From: Bacteroidia bacterium
GTDB lineage: Bacteria; Bacteroidota; Bacteroidia; JADZBD01
NCBI GenBank assembly: GCA_020054095.1
Contig: JAGVMA010000027.1
Coordinates: forward strand, 1-34,211
Direction: 5' to 3'
DNA length: 34,211 bases
Position numbers and translations under genes: made by a program
Notes under the pieces: generated by a model
What the model was told of the DNA's origin: nothing
The model's input: only the letters and a program-made list of their open reading frames with translations
Databases searched by the model: none
Shown here: piece by piece, positions 17,425 to 25,365 of the stretch
Layout of the letters: each line of letters starts with the position of its first letter
How positions within the stretch are numbered: the stretch's first letter is position 1

Positions 17425-17611
17425 TTGGGTTAAATATTCTGCCATGGGTTTTCAAATGGCGGCAATAATTGGCATTGGCACTTTTGCGGGAATAAAAACC
17501 GATGCGTGGCTCGGGTTTACTAAAATTCCAATTTTTACTTTGGCGTTTGCTTTACTTTCTGTTTTTGCTGCGCTTTGGTATTTCGTGAAAGATTTTTTGA
17601 AAAAGAAATAG
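17381..17611 (+). CDS. atpZ: AtpZ/AtpI-family ATP synthase accessory membrane protein
   Basis: This 76-residue protein has a basic N-terminus (NQNSRKKQQPTDWVKYSAMG) and two hydrophobic helices (about 22-40 and 49-68) with the family pattern FQMAAIIGIGTFAGIKTDAWLG between them and a lysine-rich end. Members of this family lie beside atp operons and have been linked to Fo assembly or Mg/Ca transport. The ATG at 17381 lies inside the bactofilin gene in another frame. The next Met would delete the conserved WVKYSAMGFQM start, so the overlap is probably real. Confidence 0.88.
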   Translation: MQQNQNSRKKQQPTDWVKYSAMGFQMAAIIGIGTFAGIKTDAWLGFTKIPIFTLAFALLSVFAALWYFVKDFLKKK

Positions 17612-17658
17612 CAGCTTAAAGATTTTCACAATTAATACTTTAAAACATTGGCGTAATG

Positions 17659-17692
17659 TTTGTATTGTCGCCATGCAAATTTTGTAATATTG
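17659..17692 (+). promoter_or_regulatory. Putative promoter of the OmpA-family lipoprotein gene
   Basis: TTTG at 17659-17662 and TAATATTG at 17685-17692 (one mismatch to TAnnTTTG) are 26 bases apart, close to the expected -33/-7 spacing, with the ATG 17 bases further on. A small inverted repeat AAACATT-GGCGT-AATGTTT (17643-17661) overlaps the -33 element and could be an operator or the end of the atpZ transcript. Confidence 0.4.
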
Positions 17693-17708
17693 CCAAAATA
17701 AAAACAAC

Positions 17709-18722
17709 ATGATTAAAGCATTCCGTATATTTTCAGTAGCTGCCGTATTAATGTCGCTAACTTATGTATCGTGCGTACCCGCCCGCAAATACGAAGAAGA
17801 ACAGGCGCTAAAAAAACAATACAAAGACAGTTTATACACCGAGCGCAATTTTAGCAAAAACTGCAAAGAGCAGCTTGCATCGGAAACGGCAAAAAATGCC
17901 GACATCACAAAACAAATAATTGGCTTACAAAAAGACACCGCAATAATTGGATCGAACTATAGAAATTTAACAAGCAAATACGACAAACTAAATCAAATAA
18001 ACGAGCAATTGCTTGCACAGATTTCGAAGCTTACGCAAAACGCCAATAACGAAAACACTAAGCTGGTTGGGCAATTGCAAATGACACAAGAAGAGTTACT
18101 AAAAAAAGAAGACGCGCTAAAAAAGCTACAAATGGAATTAGAGTTGAAAAAGAAATCGCTTGATGAACTTCAGCTTGAGCTTGATAAACGTGCCGCACGA
18201 ATAAAAGAATTAGAAGAGTTGCTAAAGAAAAAAGATGATGCGATAAAAGACTTGAAGAAAAAGGTGTCGGATGCGCTGGTTGGTTTTGAGGGAAACGGAT
18301 TAACTGTAACGCAAAAAAACGGAAAAATTTATGTGTCGATGGACGAGAGTTTGCTTTTCGCAAGCGGAAGCACCAAGGTGGAAGCAAAAGGGGTGGAGGC
18401 ATTAAAAAAATTAGCCAAACTACTTGAGCAAAATATTGATATTAATGTAATGGTGGAAGGCCACACCGATGATGTGCCCATGAAAGGAACCGGAGAAATA
18501 AAAGACAACTGGGATTTATCAGTGGTGCGAGCAACTTCGGTTGTAAAAATTATGTTGAGCGGAGCCACCATTGATCCAAAAAGAATTACAGCAGCGGGCC
18601 GTGGCGAGTTTTTCCCGATTGAATACGCCAAAACACCGGAGGCGCGTAAGAAAAACCGAAGAACCGAAATTATTTTAACACCCAAGCTGGACGATTTATT
18701 TAAAATGCTTGAAACAAACTAA
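17709..18722 (+). CDS. OmpA-family lipoprotein with long coiled coil
   Basis: This 337-residue protein has an export signal ending in a lipobox (LTYVSC, Cys22). Residues about 35-190 form a charged coiled coil, rich in Lys/Leu/Glu heptads around LQMELELKKKSLDELQLELD. Residues about 205-330 are an OmpA/MotB peptidoglycan-binding domain (LLFASGSTKVEAKG, VEGHTDDVPMKG, RITAAGRGEFFPI, KKNRRTEIIL), with the Asp and Arg that bind diaminopimelate present. It probably spans the periplasm, anchored in the outer membrane by lipid and gripping peptidoglycan. It is monocistronic and converges with the gene at 18731. Confidence 0.92.
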   Translation: MIKAFRIFSVAAVLMSLTYVSCVPARKYEEEQALKKQYKDSLYTERNFSKNCKEQLASETAKNADITKQIIGLQKDTAIIGSNYRNLTSKYDKLNQINEQLLAQISKLTQNANNENTKLVGQLQMTQEELLKKEDALKKLQMELELKKKSLDELQLELDKRAARIKELEELLKKKDDAIKDLKKKVSDALVGFEGNGLTVTQKNGKIYVSMDESLLFASGSTKVEAKGVEALKKLAKLLEQNIDINVMVEGHTDDVPMKGTGEIKDNWDLSVVRATSVVKIMLSGATIDPKRITAAGRGEFFPIEYAKTPEARKKNRRTEIILTPKLDDLFKMLETN

Positions 18723-18730
18723 GCGGCTGT

Positions 18731-19114
18731 TTATTTAAATTTTAGCAACCATTTTATCGCATCTTTCTGATTAGAAAAAAATCGAGTGGGAGAGCCCGGT
18801 TTATTAAAATTGATGAAAAAATTAGCAATCATTTTTCCAGCCAATGATTTTGAAACAATTGCAACTGCCTTGCAATGCTTCATCACCTCTTCGCTTGAAT
18901 TAAACTCACGCGACTCGGCATCGTGCGATGTAAATGTGCCGCCTGTAATTAAAATAGGCGCTTGGGCATTCCCCCTAAATTCTAACGAACGCTTTAGTAT
19001 TTCTCTGTTTTCTTTAATTGTATAGGTTTCGTTTTCGGCATAATTAATATGAAAAATGCCGTCTGCTCGCTTGGTCAGCGTTGCTTTTTCTACCGTAATG
19101 CTTTCCTCTTTCAC
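18731..19114 (-). CDS. STAS/SpoIIAA-like domain protein
   Basis: This 127-residue protein resembles the short STAS/SpoIIAA-like proteins common in Bacteroidota. It has an N-terminal beta segment with YAENETYTIKENREIL, a central APILITGGTFTSHDAESREF, the helix EEVMKHCKAVAIVSKSLAGK, and the family ending FNKPGSPTRFFSNQKDAIKWL. It starts with a GTG at 19114, four bases after a TATTTTTG box. Its function is unknown; some STAS-like proteins act in regulatory switches. Confidence 0.78.
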   Translation of the reverse strand: MKEESITVEKATLTKRADGIFHINYAENETYTIKENREILKRSLEFRGNAQAPILITGGTFTSHDAESREFNSSEEVMKHCKAVAIVSKSLAGKMIANFFINFNKPGSPTRFFSNQKDAIKWLLKFK

Positions 19115-19118
19115 GCAC

Positions 19119-19126
19119 CAAAAATA
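19119..19126 (-). promoter_or_regulatory. Candidate -7 box for the STAS-like gene
   Basis: TATTTTTG on the minus strand matches TAnnTTTG and ends four bases before the GTG start, implying a leaderless message if used. Confidence 0.35.
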
Positions 19127-19209
19127 AACAATGAGCGCAATCTTATACAGAAAAAAACGCTGCCACTATATGTCTTATTTTTTACTATCTTCGCTACCCT
19201 TTTAAAAAA

Positions 19210-20142
19210 ATGGCTACAGAAAGTAAAATATTTGCAGGACCAGTTACAAAAGTTTTGGCCGAAAAAATTTCAGCCAAATTTGGACAACCGCTGGGCAATG
19301 TAAACGTAATGCGTTTCAGCGATGGCGAAATACAAACCTCCCTCGAAGAAACTGTGCGCGGTGCAAATGTTTTTTTAATTCAATCTACCACGCCACCTGC
19401 CGATAATTTAATGGAACTTCTGTTGATGATTGATGCCGCCAAGCGCGCTTCGGCAAAGCAGGTAATAGCCGTTATGCCTTATTTTGGCTATGCGCGCCAA
19501 GACAGAAAAGACCAGCCGCGTGTAGCGATAGGCGCAAAGCTTGTTGCCAATATGCTTGCCGCAGCCGGAGTTGATCGCGTGATGACAATGGATTTGCATG
19601 CTGATCAGATACAAGGATTTTTTGATGTGCCCGTTGACCATCTTTATGCTTCTACTATTTTTCTTCCATACATCAGTAGTTTAAATTTACCCAACCTTAC
19701 CATGGCCGCGCCAGACATGGGCGGATCAAAACGCGCAAATGCTTATGCAAAACATTTGAAAGCCGACATTGTTATCTGCTACAAGCAACGATCAAAAGCA
19801 AATGTGGTTGACAGCATGACTGCAATTGGTGAAATAGAGGGCAGAAACATTGTGCTGGTAGATGACATGATTGATACCGGTGGAACAATTGCCAAAGCGG
19901 CCGATATGATGATAGAGCGAGGCGCGGCAAGCGTTAGGGCTTGCATCACACATCCTGTTTTGTCGGGTAAGGCTTATGAGAATATAGAAAAATCAAAAAT
20001 TACTGAGCTGATAGTTACCGACACCATTCCCGTTGTGAAACAGAGTTCGAAAATAAAAGTTATTTCAGTGGCCGACTTGTTTGCCGATGTGTTTCACCGC
20101 GTAATTAACCACGAGTCCATCAGCAAACATTTTGTGTTTTAA
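19210..20142 (+). CDS. prs: Ribose-phosphate pyrophosphokinase (PRPP synthetase)
   Basis: This enzyme makes PRPP from ribose 5-phosphate and ATP for purine, pyrimidine, His, Trp and NAD synthesis. At 310 residues it has the family length. It has RFSDGE (35-40), MPYFGYARQDRKD (ATP and metal site), TMDLHADQIQGFFDVPVDHL, and the PRPP-binding loop VLVDDMIDTGGT (215-226). The cytosolic enzyme is usually hexameric. A near-consensus TATCTTCG box at 19186-19193 precedes the ATG by 16 bases. It is followed by rplY after 72 bases, an order conserved in many bacteria (prs, ctc, pth). Confidence 0.98.
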   Translation: MATESKIFAGPVTKVLAEKISAKFGQPLGNVNVMRFSDGEIQTSLEETVRGANVFLIQSTTPPADNLMELLLMIDAAKRASAKQVIAVMPYFGYARQDRKDQPRVAIGAKLVANMLAAAGVDRVMTMDLHADQIQGFFDVPVDHLYASTIFLPYISSLNLPNLTMAAPDMGGSKRANAYAKHLKADIVICYKQRSKANVVDSMTAIGEIEGRNIVLVDDMIDTGGTIAKAADMMIERGAASVRACITHPVLSGKAYENIEKSKITELIVTDTIPVVKQSSKIKVISVADLFADVFHRVINHESISKHFVF

Positions 20143-20214
20143 AAAATTGTTAGGCGTTAAACTTCCGCGCGCCAAACAAACCAAAAACAAAAGCGGAAAT
20201 AAAAAACAAGAAAA

Positions 20215-20877
20215 ATGAAAACAGTATCTATTAGCGGTTCGTCAAGAGCGAACGTAGGGAAAAAAGATGCTAAAGCTTTGCGCAGAGCTGGCAACGTGCC
20301 TTGTGTGCTTTACGGTGGTAAAGAACAAGTAACATTTTATGCTCAAGAAAGTGCGTTTAAAAAGCTGGTATATACTCCCGATGTGCACATTATTAATCTC
20401 GACATTAATGGCGTAAAAACCGATGCCATCATGCAAGACATTCAATTTAATCCGGTTACTGACCGTATTGCACACATTGATTTTTTACAAATAGTTGCCG
20501 GAAAGGCGGTAATAATGAATGTTCCTATTTCGTGCACAGGCACTGCCGTGGGCGTGCGCGAGGGCGGAAAACTACAAGTGAAAATGCGCACCATAAAAGC
20601 AAAGGGGCTTGTTGAAAAAATGCCCGAAAAAATTAGCTTAGATGTGAGCAACATGAAAATTGGCGACACGGTTCGTGTTAGCGATTTAAAATATGATGGA
20701 ATTAGTTTCCTTGAATCGGAGAACGTAACGGTGGTGGCCGTTCGTGTTACACGTAACGTGGCAGAGGAAACACCGGCTGCAACAGCTACTGCTGCAGCAA
20801 CACCTGCCGCGGGCGCCACTCCTGCTCCGGCTGCTGATGCTAAAAAAGAAGAGAAGAAAGACGAGAAGAAAAAATAG
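20215..20877 (+). CDS. rplY: 50S ribosomal protein L25/general stress protein Ctc
   Basis: This is a 5S rRNA-binding ribosomal protein of the long Ctc type, 220 residues. The N-terminal L25 domain has ARANVGKKDAKALRRAGNVP and CVLYGGKEQVTF; the C-terminal TL5 domain (about 95-185) has VPISCTGTAVGVREGGKLQ and LDVSNMKIGDTVRVSDL. A low-complexity Ala/Pro-rich and then Lys/Glu-rich tail (about 180-220) ends KKEEKKDEKKK; such tails are frequent on this protein in Bacteroidota. It lies between prs and a strong terminator. Confidence 0.96.
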   Translation: MKTVSISGSSRANVGKKDAKALRRAGNVPCVLYGGKEQVTFYAQESAFKKLVYTPDVHIINLDINGVKTDAIMQDIQFNPVTDRIAHIDFLQIVAGKAVIMNVPISCTGTAVGVREGGKLQVKMRTIKAKGLVEKMPEKISLDVSNMKIGDTVRVSDLKYDGISFLESENVTVVAVRVTRNVAEETPAATATAAATPAAGATPAPAADAKKEEKKDEKKK

Positions 20878-20902
20878 TTGTGTAAAAACCAACGCCTTTT
20901 TG

Positions 20903-20936
20903 CCGCCTCGTAAAAATTACGGGGCGGTTTTGTTTT
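20903..20936 (+). terminator. Rho-independent terminator after rplY
   Basis: The arms CCGCCTCGTAA (20903-20913) and TTACGGGGCGG (20917-20927) form an 11-bp stem with one G-U pair and a 3-base loop, followed by TTTTGTTTTG. This is the clearest terminator in the window and ends the prs-rplY transcript 26 bases after the rplY stop. Confidence 0.85.
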
Positions 20937-20943
20937 GTATAAT

Positions 20944-20951
20944 TACATTTG
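20944..20951 (+). promoter_or_regulatory. Candidate -7 box for pth-folB
   Basis: TACATTTG matches TAnnTTTG, lies just after the rplY terminator and ends only three bases before the pth ATG at 20955. If used, the transcript would begin at or inside the start codon region. Confidence 0.3.
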
Positions 20952-20954
20952 TGC

Positions 20955-21521
20955 ATGAGTAAGTTTTTAATTTGCGGACTCGGAAATATTGGTGATGAAT
21001 ATGCAAACACGCGCCACAATATTGGCTTTGATGTGGTGGACGAAGTGGCAAATAATTTGGGTGGATTGTTTACGCTTGACCGCCTCGCAAATGTGGCACA
21101 CGTAAAACACAAAGGAAAAATTTTGGTTTTAATTAAGCCAACCACTTACATGAATCTTAGTGGCAAGGCGCTAAACTATTGGTTACAACAAGAAAAAATT
21201 GAAATTAAAAACACGCTGGTTATAACCGATGATATTGCATTGCCCGCAGGTGCACTTCGCATGAAAATGAAAGGAGGCGATGGCGGACACAATGGTTTAA
21301 AAAGCATACAGGAAACTATTTTAAGCGCTGATTATGCCCGGCTACGATTTGGTGTTGGAAATAATTTTTCTAAAGGAAAACAATCGGATTATGTTTTGGG
21401 AAAATGGACGAGCGAAGAATTAAAAATTATTAATGAACGCATTTTTGTTGCCGCTGAAATGGTTAAAAGTTTTTGTACAATTGGCGTTCAATTAACGATG
21501 ACAAATTTTAACAATAAATAA
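20955..21521 (+). CDS. pth: Peptidyl-tRNA hydrolase
   Basis: This enzyme releases peptides from prematurely dropped peptidyl-tRNA. The 188-residue protein has GLGNIGDEYANTRHNIGFD, including the catalytic His of RHNIGF, then KPTTYMNLSGKAL, and DDIALPAGALRMKMKGGDGGHNGLKS. The Asn of YMN and the Asp of the DDIALP region match the family active site. I take the ATG at 20955 (MSKFLICGLGN) over the TTG at 20949. It is followed by folB with a one-base gap. Confidence 0.97.
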   Translation: MSKFLICGLGNIGDEYANTRHNIGFDVVDEVANNLGGLFTLDRLANVAHVKHKGKILVLIKPTTYMNLSGKALNYWLQQEKIEIKNTLVITDDIALPAGALRMKMKGGDGGHNGLKSIQETILSADYARLRFGVGNNFSKGKQSDYVLGKWTSEELKIINERIFVAAEMVKSFCTIGVQLTMTNFNNK

Positions 21522-21522
21522 A

Positions 21523-21873
21523 ATGGCGATAATTAAAGTAGAAGACATTAGAGTATATGCTTACCACGGATGTATGGACGAAGAGGGCGTGGTGGGCGGA
21601 AACTACAGGGTGGACGTGTGGGTAGAGGCAAATACGGATGATGCCGAACTGTCAGACGACTTAAGGCAAACGGTTGACTATGTTTTGATTCACGATATTG
21701 TAAAGCGCGAAATGGCAATTCGCTCAAAACTAATTGAGCATGTGGGGCGCAGAATTGCCGATGCAATTAAAACTTCTGCTAAAAATATCTACATAGGCGA
21801 AATAACCGTTGCGAAATTAAATCCACCAATAAATGGTGTGGTGGGAACGGTATCGGTAACTATCGGAATTTAA
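21523..21873 (+). CDS. folB: Dihydroneopterin aldolase
   Basis: This folate-pathway enzyme cleaves 7,8-dihydroneopterin to 6-hydroxymethyl-dihydropterin and glycolaldehyde. The 116-residue protein has VYAYHGCMDEEGVVGG with the pterin-contacting region, QTVDYVLIHDIVKRE, LIEHVGRRIADAI, and the catalytic lysine in VAKLNPPINGVVG. It is coupled to pth (gap of 1 base). Its 3' end overlaps the converging response regulator by 4 bases, with no terminator between them. Confidence 0.95.
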   Translation: MAIIKVEDIRVYAYHGCMDEEGVVGGNYRVDVWVEANTDDAELSDDLRQTVDYVLIHDIVKREMAIRSKLIEHVGRRIADAIKTSAKNIYIGEITVAKLNPPINGVVGTVSVTIGI

Positions 21874-22625
21874 ACCTGATTGATTTTGCTTTGTAACTCT
21901 TCTTTATAAGAGCCGCCAATAGGAACCTGTTTTTTGTCGTTTTCTAAAATTACATTTGAATGATCAATTGCAACAATTTTGTCTATACGCACAATAAACG
22001 AGCGATGAACACGCACAAACTCTGATGGTGTAAGTTTTTTCTCAATATCTTTCATCGTGGAGTGAATGGTGTAACGAGAGTGCTCGGTGTTAATCACCAC
22101 GTAATCTTTTAGCGCCTCCACATAATAAATGTCCTTGGTTTTTACTTTTATAAGCTTTTGATTGGCTTTAACAAATATGATGTCTTTGCTGTCTTTGTTT
22201 TCAACTAAAGAGTAAAGGAAATCGCGCTCTTTTTTAATGTCAGTATTTTTCTTGTGCTTATAAAGCGCCATTTCAATTGATGTGTGTAAATCAATTTCCT
22301 TGAATGGTTTTATAATGTATCCGTATGGTTCGGTAACTTTTGCTTTTGCCAACGTGCTTTCATCGGCATAAGCTGTTAAAAATATAATTGGAATATTTAA
22401 TTTTTGACGAATTGCGTCTGCCGCATCTATCCCGCTCATTTCTCCTTTTAGCATAATGTCCATTAAAATTATGTCGGGGGTTTTTTCATCTGCCGCCACT
22501 ATAGCGTCTTCGCCCGATGAGCAAATGCCCACAACATTGTAGCCAAGTTTTTTCAAATTCATTTGAATGTCTTTTGCAACTATGCTTTCGTCTTCGGTAA
22601 TTAATATGTTTGCTTTTGATGACAT
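21870..22625 (-). CDS. LytTR-family response regulator
   Basis: This is a 251-residue two-component regulator. The receiver domain (about 5-125) has acidic residues Glu11-Asp12, phosphoacceptor Asp56 in DIILMDIMLKGEMSG, Thr84 in FLTAYAD and Lys106 in GYIIKPFKE. The DNA-binding LytTR domain (about 150-251) has KTKDIYYVEALKDYVVINT and PSEFVRVHRSFIVRIDKI. Its ATG overlaps the kinase stop (TAATG at 22627-22623), so the two are translationally coupled and form a pair. Its target sites are not identifiable here. Confidence 0.95.
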   Translation of the reverse strand: MSSKANILITEDESIVAKDIQMNLKKLGYNVVGICSSGEDAIVAADEKTPDIILMDIMLKGEMSGIDAADAIRQKLNIPIIFLTAYADESTLAKAKVTEPYGYIIKPFKEIDLHTSIEMALYKHKKNTDIKKERDFLYSLVENKDSKDIIFVKANQKLIKVKTKDIYYVEALKDYVVINTEHSRYTIHSTMKDIEKKLTPSEFVRVHRSFIVRIDKIVAIDHSNVILENDKKQVPIGGSYKEELQSKINQV

Positions 22626-25363
22626 TATATTCTTGATTTTACGGGTTGGTGTTTAAATGCGATGGTAAATTTAGTGCCTTTTTTTCTAAATAGCTTAATA
22701 TTTCCGCTTAATTGTTCGGTGAGTGTAACTACTAATTGTAACCCAAGCGAATCGGTGTTTTTGTAATCAAATTTTTCGGGCAAACCCACACCATTATCTG
22801 CAACAGTTATAGATATGTAATCATCTTTGCCTTGCTTCACCTCCACATTAATTTCGCCACGCTTTCTGCCTTTAAATGCATATTTAAGCGCATTTGAAAT
22901 CAGTTCATTCACAATTAAACCGCACGGTATAGATTGGTCGAGGTTGAGCATAATGTTATCTACTTCGGTATTCAGTTTAATATTGCTGTTTTGCATTTCG
23001 TAAGAGTAAACCAAATTTTGAACCAGCTTAGTGAGGTATTCTTGAAAATTAATTTTCGAAAAGTCTTTTGTTTGGTATAAGCTTTCGTGAATAAATGCCA
23101 TTGACTTAATTCTGTTTTGACATTCTTTTAACATATTTATTGTGTTCGCGTCTTTTACGTAAGAAGATTGCAGATTAAGAATGGATGAAATTACCTGAAT
23201 GTTATTCTTAACGCGGTGGTGCACCTCTTTTAGCAACACCTCTTTTTCTTTTAATGACTGTCTAATTTGTTCTTCCGATATTTTTTTCTCTGTTATATCA
23301 TGTCCTATTCCCGAAACTTCATTTATTGCACCATCGGCACCGACAATTGGATTTAAATAAACTTCGAGCCAAGATGCTGTTCCGTTTTTTTCAATAAACG
23401 ATGCTTCAAATTGCTGTGATTTTCCGGCAAACGCCTCTTTATATTTTTTTTGCCAATAGTTATTGTATTCGGCAGATGAGTTATACTTGGCCGAGCTAAC
23501 TATGTTGTCGCCAATTTTTACCCAGCTTTGGTAGCGCCTATGCATTAGCTCTGAGTAGTTTCGGTTAAATGATGTTAAGGCCATGTCGCCATTAATCGTC
23601 CAAATATGGTGGGAGCTGCTTTCTATAATTGCATTTAATTTTGCCGCCTGAGTTTTTATTTGCCGATCGGCCTTTTTCTTTTCGGTAATGTCCTGTATTA
23701 CAACAATTGCATAATCGGGCTTGTTTTTTTCGTCTCTAACTATCGACATTGTTACACTTGCAAACACAATTGCTCCGCTGCTGTGTATGTATCTTTTTTC
23801 GATGGTTGTGTTTTCTTTTTCGCCAATAATAAACGCCTTGTTCTTATTTCCTTTTTTGTTTCTATCGTCCGGATGCGTTAGGTCTGTAATGTTTTTCAGC
23901 AAAAGTTGTTTGCTTGAGTATCCTATAATTTTTGAAAGCTGATCGTTAACCTGCAAAAAATTTCCCTCTCTGTCAATCTGGGCAATTGCAATGTATGCCT
24001 GATTATATATGGCCCGGTAGCGCTCTTCCGATGCTTTTATATTTTGTTCGGTTTTTTTTATTTCGGTAATGTCGCGCGAAACGCCCATGGCGCCAATAAT
24101 ATTACCACTCTCATCTTTTAAAGCCGATGCGGATAAAAATGCAGGAAAAGACGTTCCGTCTTTTTTCTTATTAATCACCTCGCCTGCAAAAGCACCGTCT
24201 TTATATAGCTTGTCGTTTGTTATTGCTTTACGGTCGTCCGGATTAGAATACAGCATACTAACGTGCTTGCCCATTACCTCGTTTGCTTTATAACCGAATA
24301 CTTTTTGTGCGGCCGGGTTAAATTCGGTTAAAAGTCCTTCGCGGTCGGTGGCGCATATCATGTCAATTGAGCTATCAATTAACATACGCGTATATTTTTG
24401 TGTTTCGCGCAAATTTCGCTCGGCATTTCTGCGCTCAGTAACTTCTTGTTGTAATTTTTTATTATTCTGTTCTGCCGCTTCGGCCCTAATTTGTTCGCGC
24501 TCTAATTCGCGCTCGGTGCTGGTGTCTCGCCACACAACCAAAAAGGCTTTTTCACCCTCGTAGTTTATCAAGCTAATTCTTGATTCCACCTCTAAGCTTT
24601 CGCCATTTTGACGATTAACAATTGTTCGCACAAACGGAACTTGCTGCCCCGAAGCAACAAGTCTTCTGCGCTCAAGCGCCATTTCAATTTTTGATGGATG
24701 AATATTGTCTTGAACCAAATGTGATTTTAATTCTTTAATGCTATGAATGCCAAATATTTTTAATGCCGCAGGATTAATGAATTGAATTATATTATTAAAA
24801 TCGTGTATTAATATTCCATCGGGAATGTTTTCGAAAACGCTTTTGTAGTTTTCGTTATTTTGTTTTATGCGCCCCTCGTATTCTTTTCTATCGGTTACAT
24901 CAGTTATAAAGCCCTCTAAAAACAATAGGTTTTTATTTTCATCAAAAACCGGCTCCCCCTTTTCCCAAACCCACCTTACTTCTCCTGCTTTATTTATAAT
25001 TCTATATTCAATTTCAAAAGGCTTTCGCGTTTTAAGTGATTGTGAAATTTGTTCGCGACCAACGAATTTGTCTTGCGGGTGAACAATGTCTGAATAGGTT
25101 GTGTGCTCGTTATGCAGCAGCTCTTCCGATTTGTATCCCGTTAAATCCAGGCAGCCGCTACTTACAAAAAGCATAGTCCAGTTTTCGTCATACAAGCAAC
25201 GGTATGCCATGCCCGGCAAATTACTCATCAGGGTAGATAGGGCTCTTTCACTTTCTTTTAGCGCTTTTTCTGATTTAACGCTCGATGTTATTTCTACAAG
25301 CGTGCCTTCGTTGCAATAAAATCCTGTTTCTCTGTCGAATGTTAGTGCCGCATTTACAAGCAC
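22625..25363 (-). CDS. PAS multi-sensor histidine kinase, C-terminal part (HisKA_2 and HATPase)
   Basis: This 912-codon frame begins with a GTG in the middle of a PAS domain (LVNAALTFDRETGF, residues 1-28, then the coil). Five complete PAS/PAC modules follow (about 40-160, 170-290, 325-435, 448-562, 575-693), each closing in a DIT-type motif. A HisKA_2 dimerisation domain with LLKEVHHRVKNNIQVISSIL (His715/716) and a HATPase domain complete it: N box VNELISNALKYAF, G1 VADNGVGLPE, G2 DSLGLQ. No membrane segment is seen, so a cytosolic sensor is likely. The frame joins the upstream PAS protein perfectly after a -1 shift at the A8 run, so this is probably the second half of one 1801-residue kinase rather than a separate gene. 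Confidence 0.85.
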   Translation of the reverse strand: MLVNAALTFDRETGFYCNEGTLVEITSSVKSEKALKESERALSTLMSNLPGMAYRCLYDENWTMLFVSSGCLDLTGYKSEELLHNEHTTYSDIVHPQDKFVGREQISQSLKTRKPFEIEYRIINKAGEVRWVWEKGEPVFDENKNLLFLEGFITDVTDRKEYEGRIKQNNENYKSVFENIPDGILIHDFNNIIQFINPAALKIFGIHSIKELKSHLVQDNIHPSKIEMALERRRLVASGQQVPFVRTIVNRQNGESLEVESRISLINYEGEKAFLVVWRDTSTERELEREQIRAEAAEQNNKKLQQEVTERRNAERNLRETQKYTRMLIDSSIDMICATDREGLLTEFNPAAQKVFGYKANEVMGKHVSMLYSNPDDRKAITNDKLYKDGAFAGEVINKKKDGTSFPAFLSASALKDESGNIIGAMGVSRDITEIKKTEQNIKASEERYRAIYNQAYIAIAQIDREGNFLQVNDQLSKIIGYSSKQLLLKNITDLTHPDDRNKKGNKNKAFIIGEKENTTIEKRYIHSSGAIVFASVTMSIVRDEKNKPDYAIVVIQDITEKKKADRQIKTQAAKLNAIIESSSHHIWTINGDMALTSFNRNYSELMHRRYQSWVKIGDNIVSSAKYNSSAEYNNYWQKKYKEAFAGKSQQFEASFIEKNGTASWLEVYLNPIVGADGAINEVSGIGHDITEKKISEEQIRQSLKEKEVLLKEVHHRVKNNIQVISSILNLQSSYVKDANTINMLKECQNRIKSMAFIHESLYQTKDFSKINFQEYLTKLVQNLVYSYEMQNSNIKLNTEVDNIMLNLDQSIPCGLIVNELISNALKYAFKGRKRGEINVEVKQGKDDYISITVADNGVGLPEKFDYKNTDSLGLQLVVTLTEQLSGNIKLFRKKGTKFTIAFKHQPVKSRI

Positions 25364-25365
25364 AA

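Noticed and set aside
18058-18685. Two frames antisense to the OmpA-family gene
   Set aside because: They mirror the Lys/Glu-rich coiled coil and the OmpA domain on the real strand; the repetitive Phe/Leu/Ser content is the reverse image of those codons.
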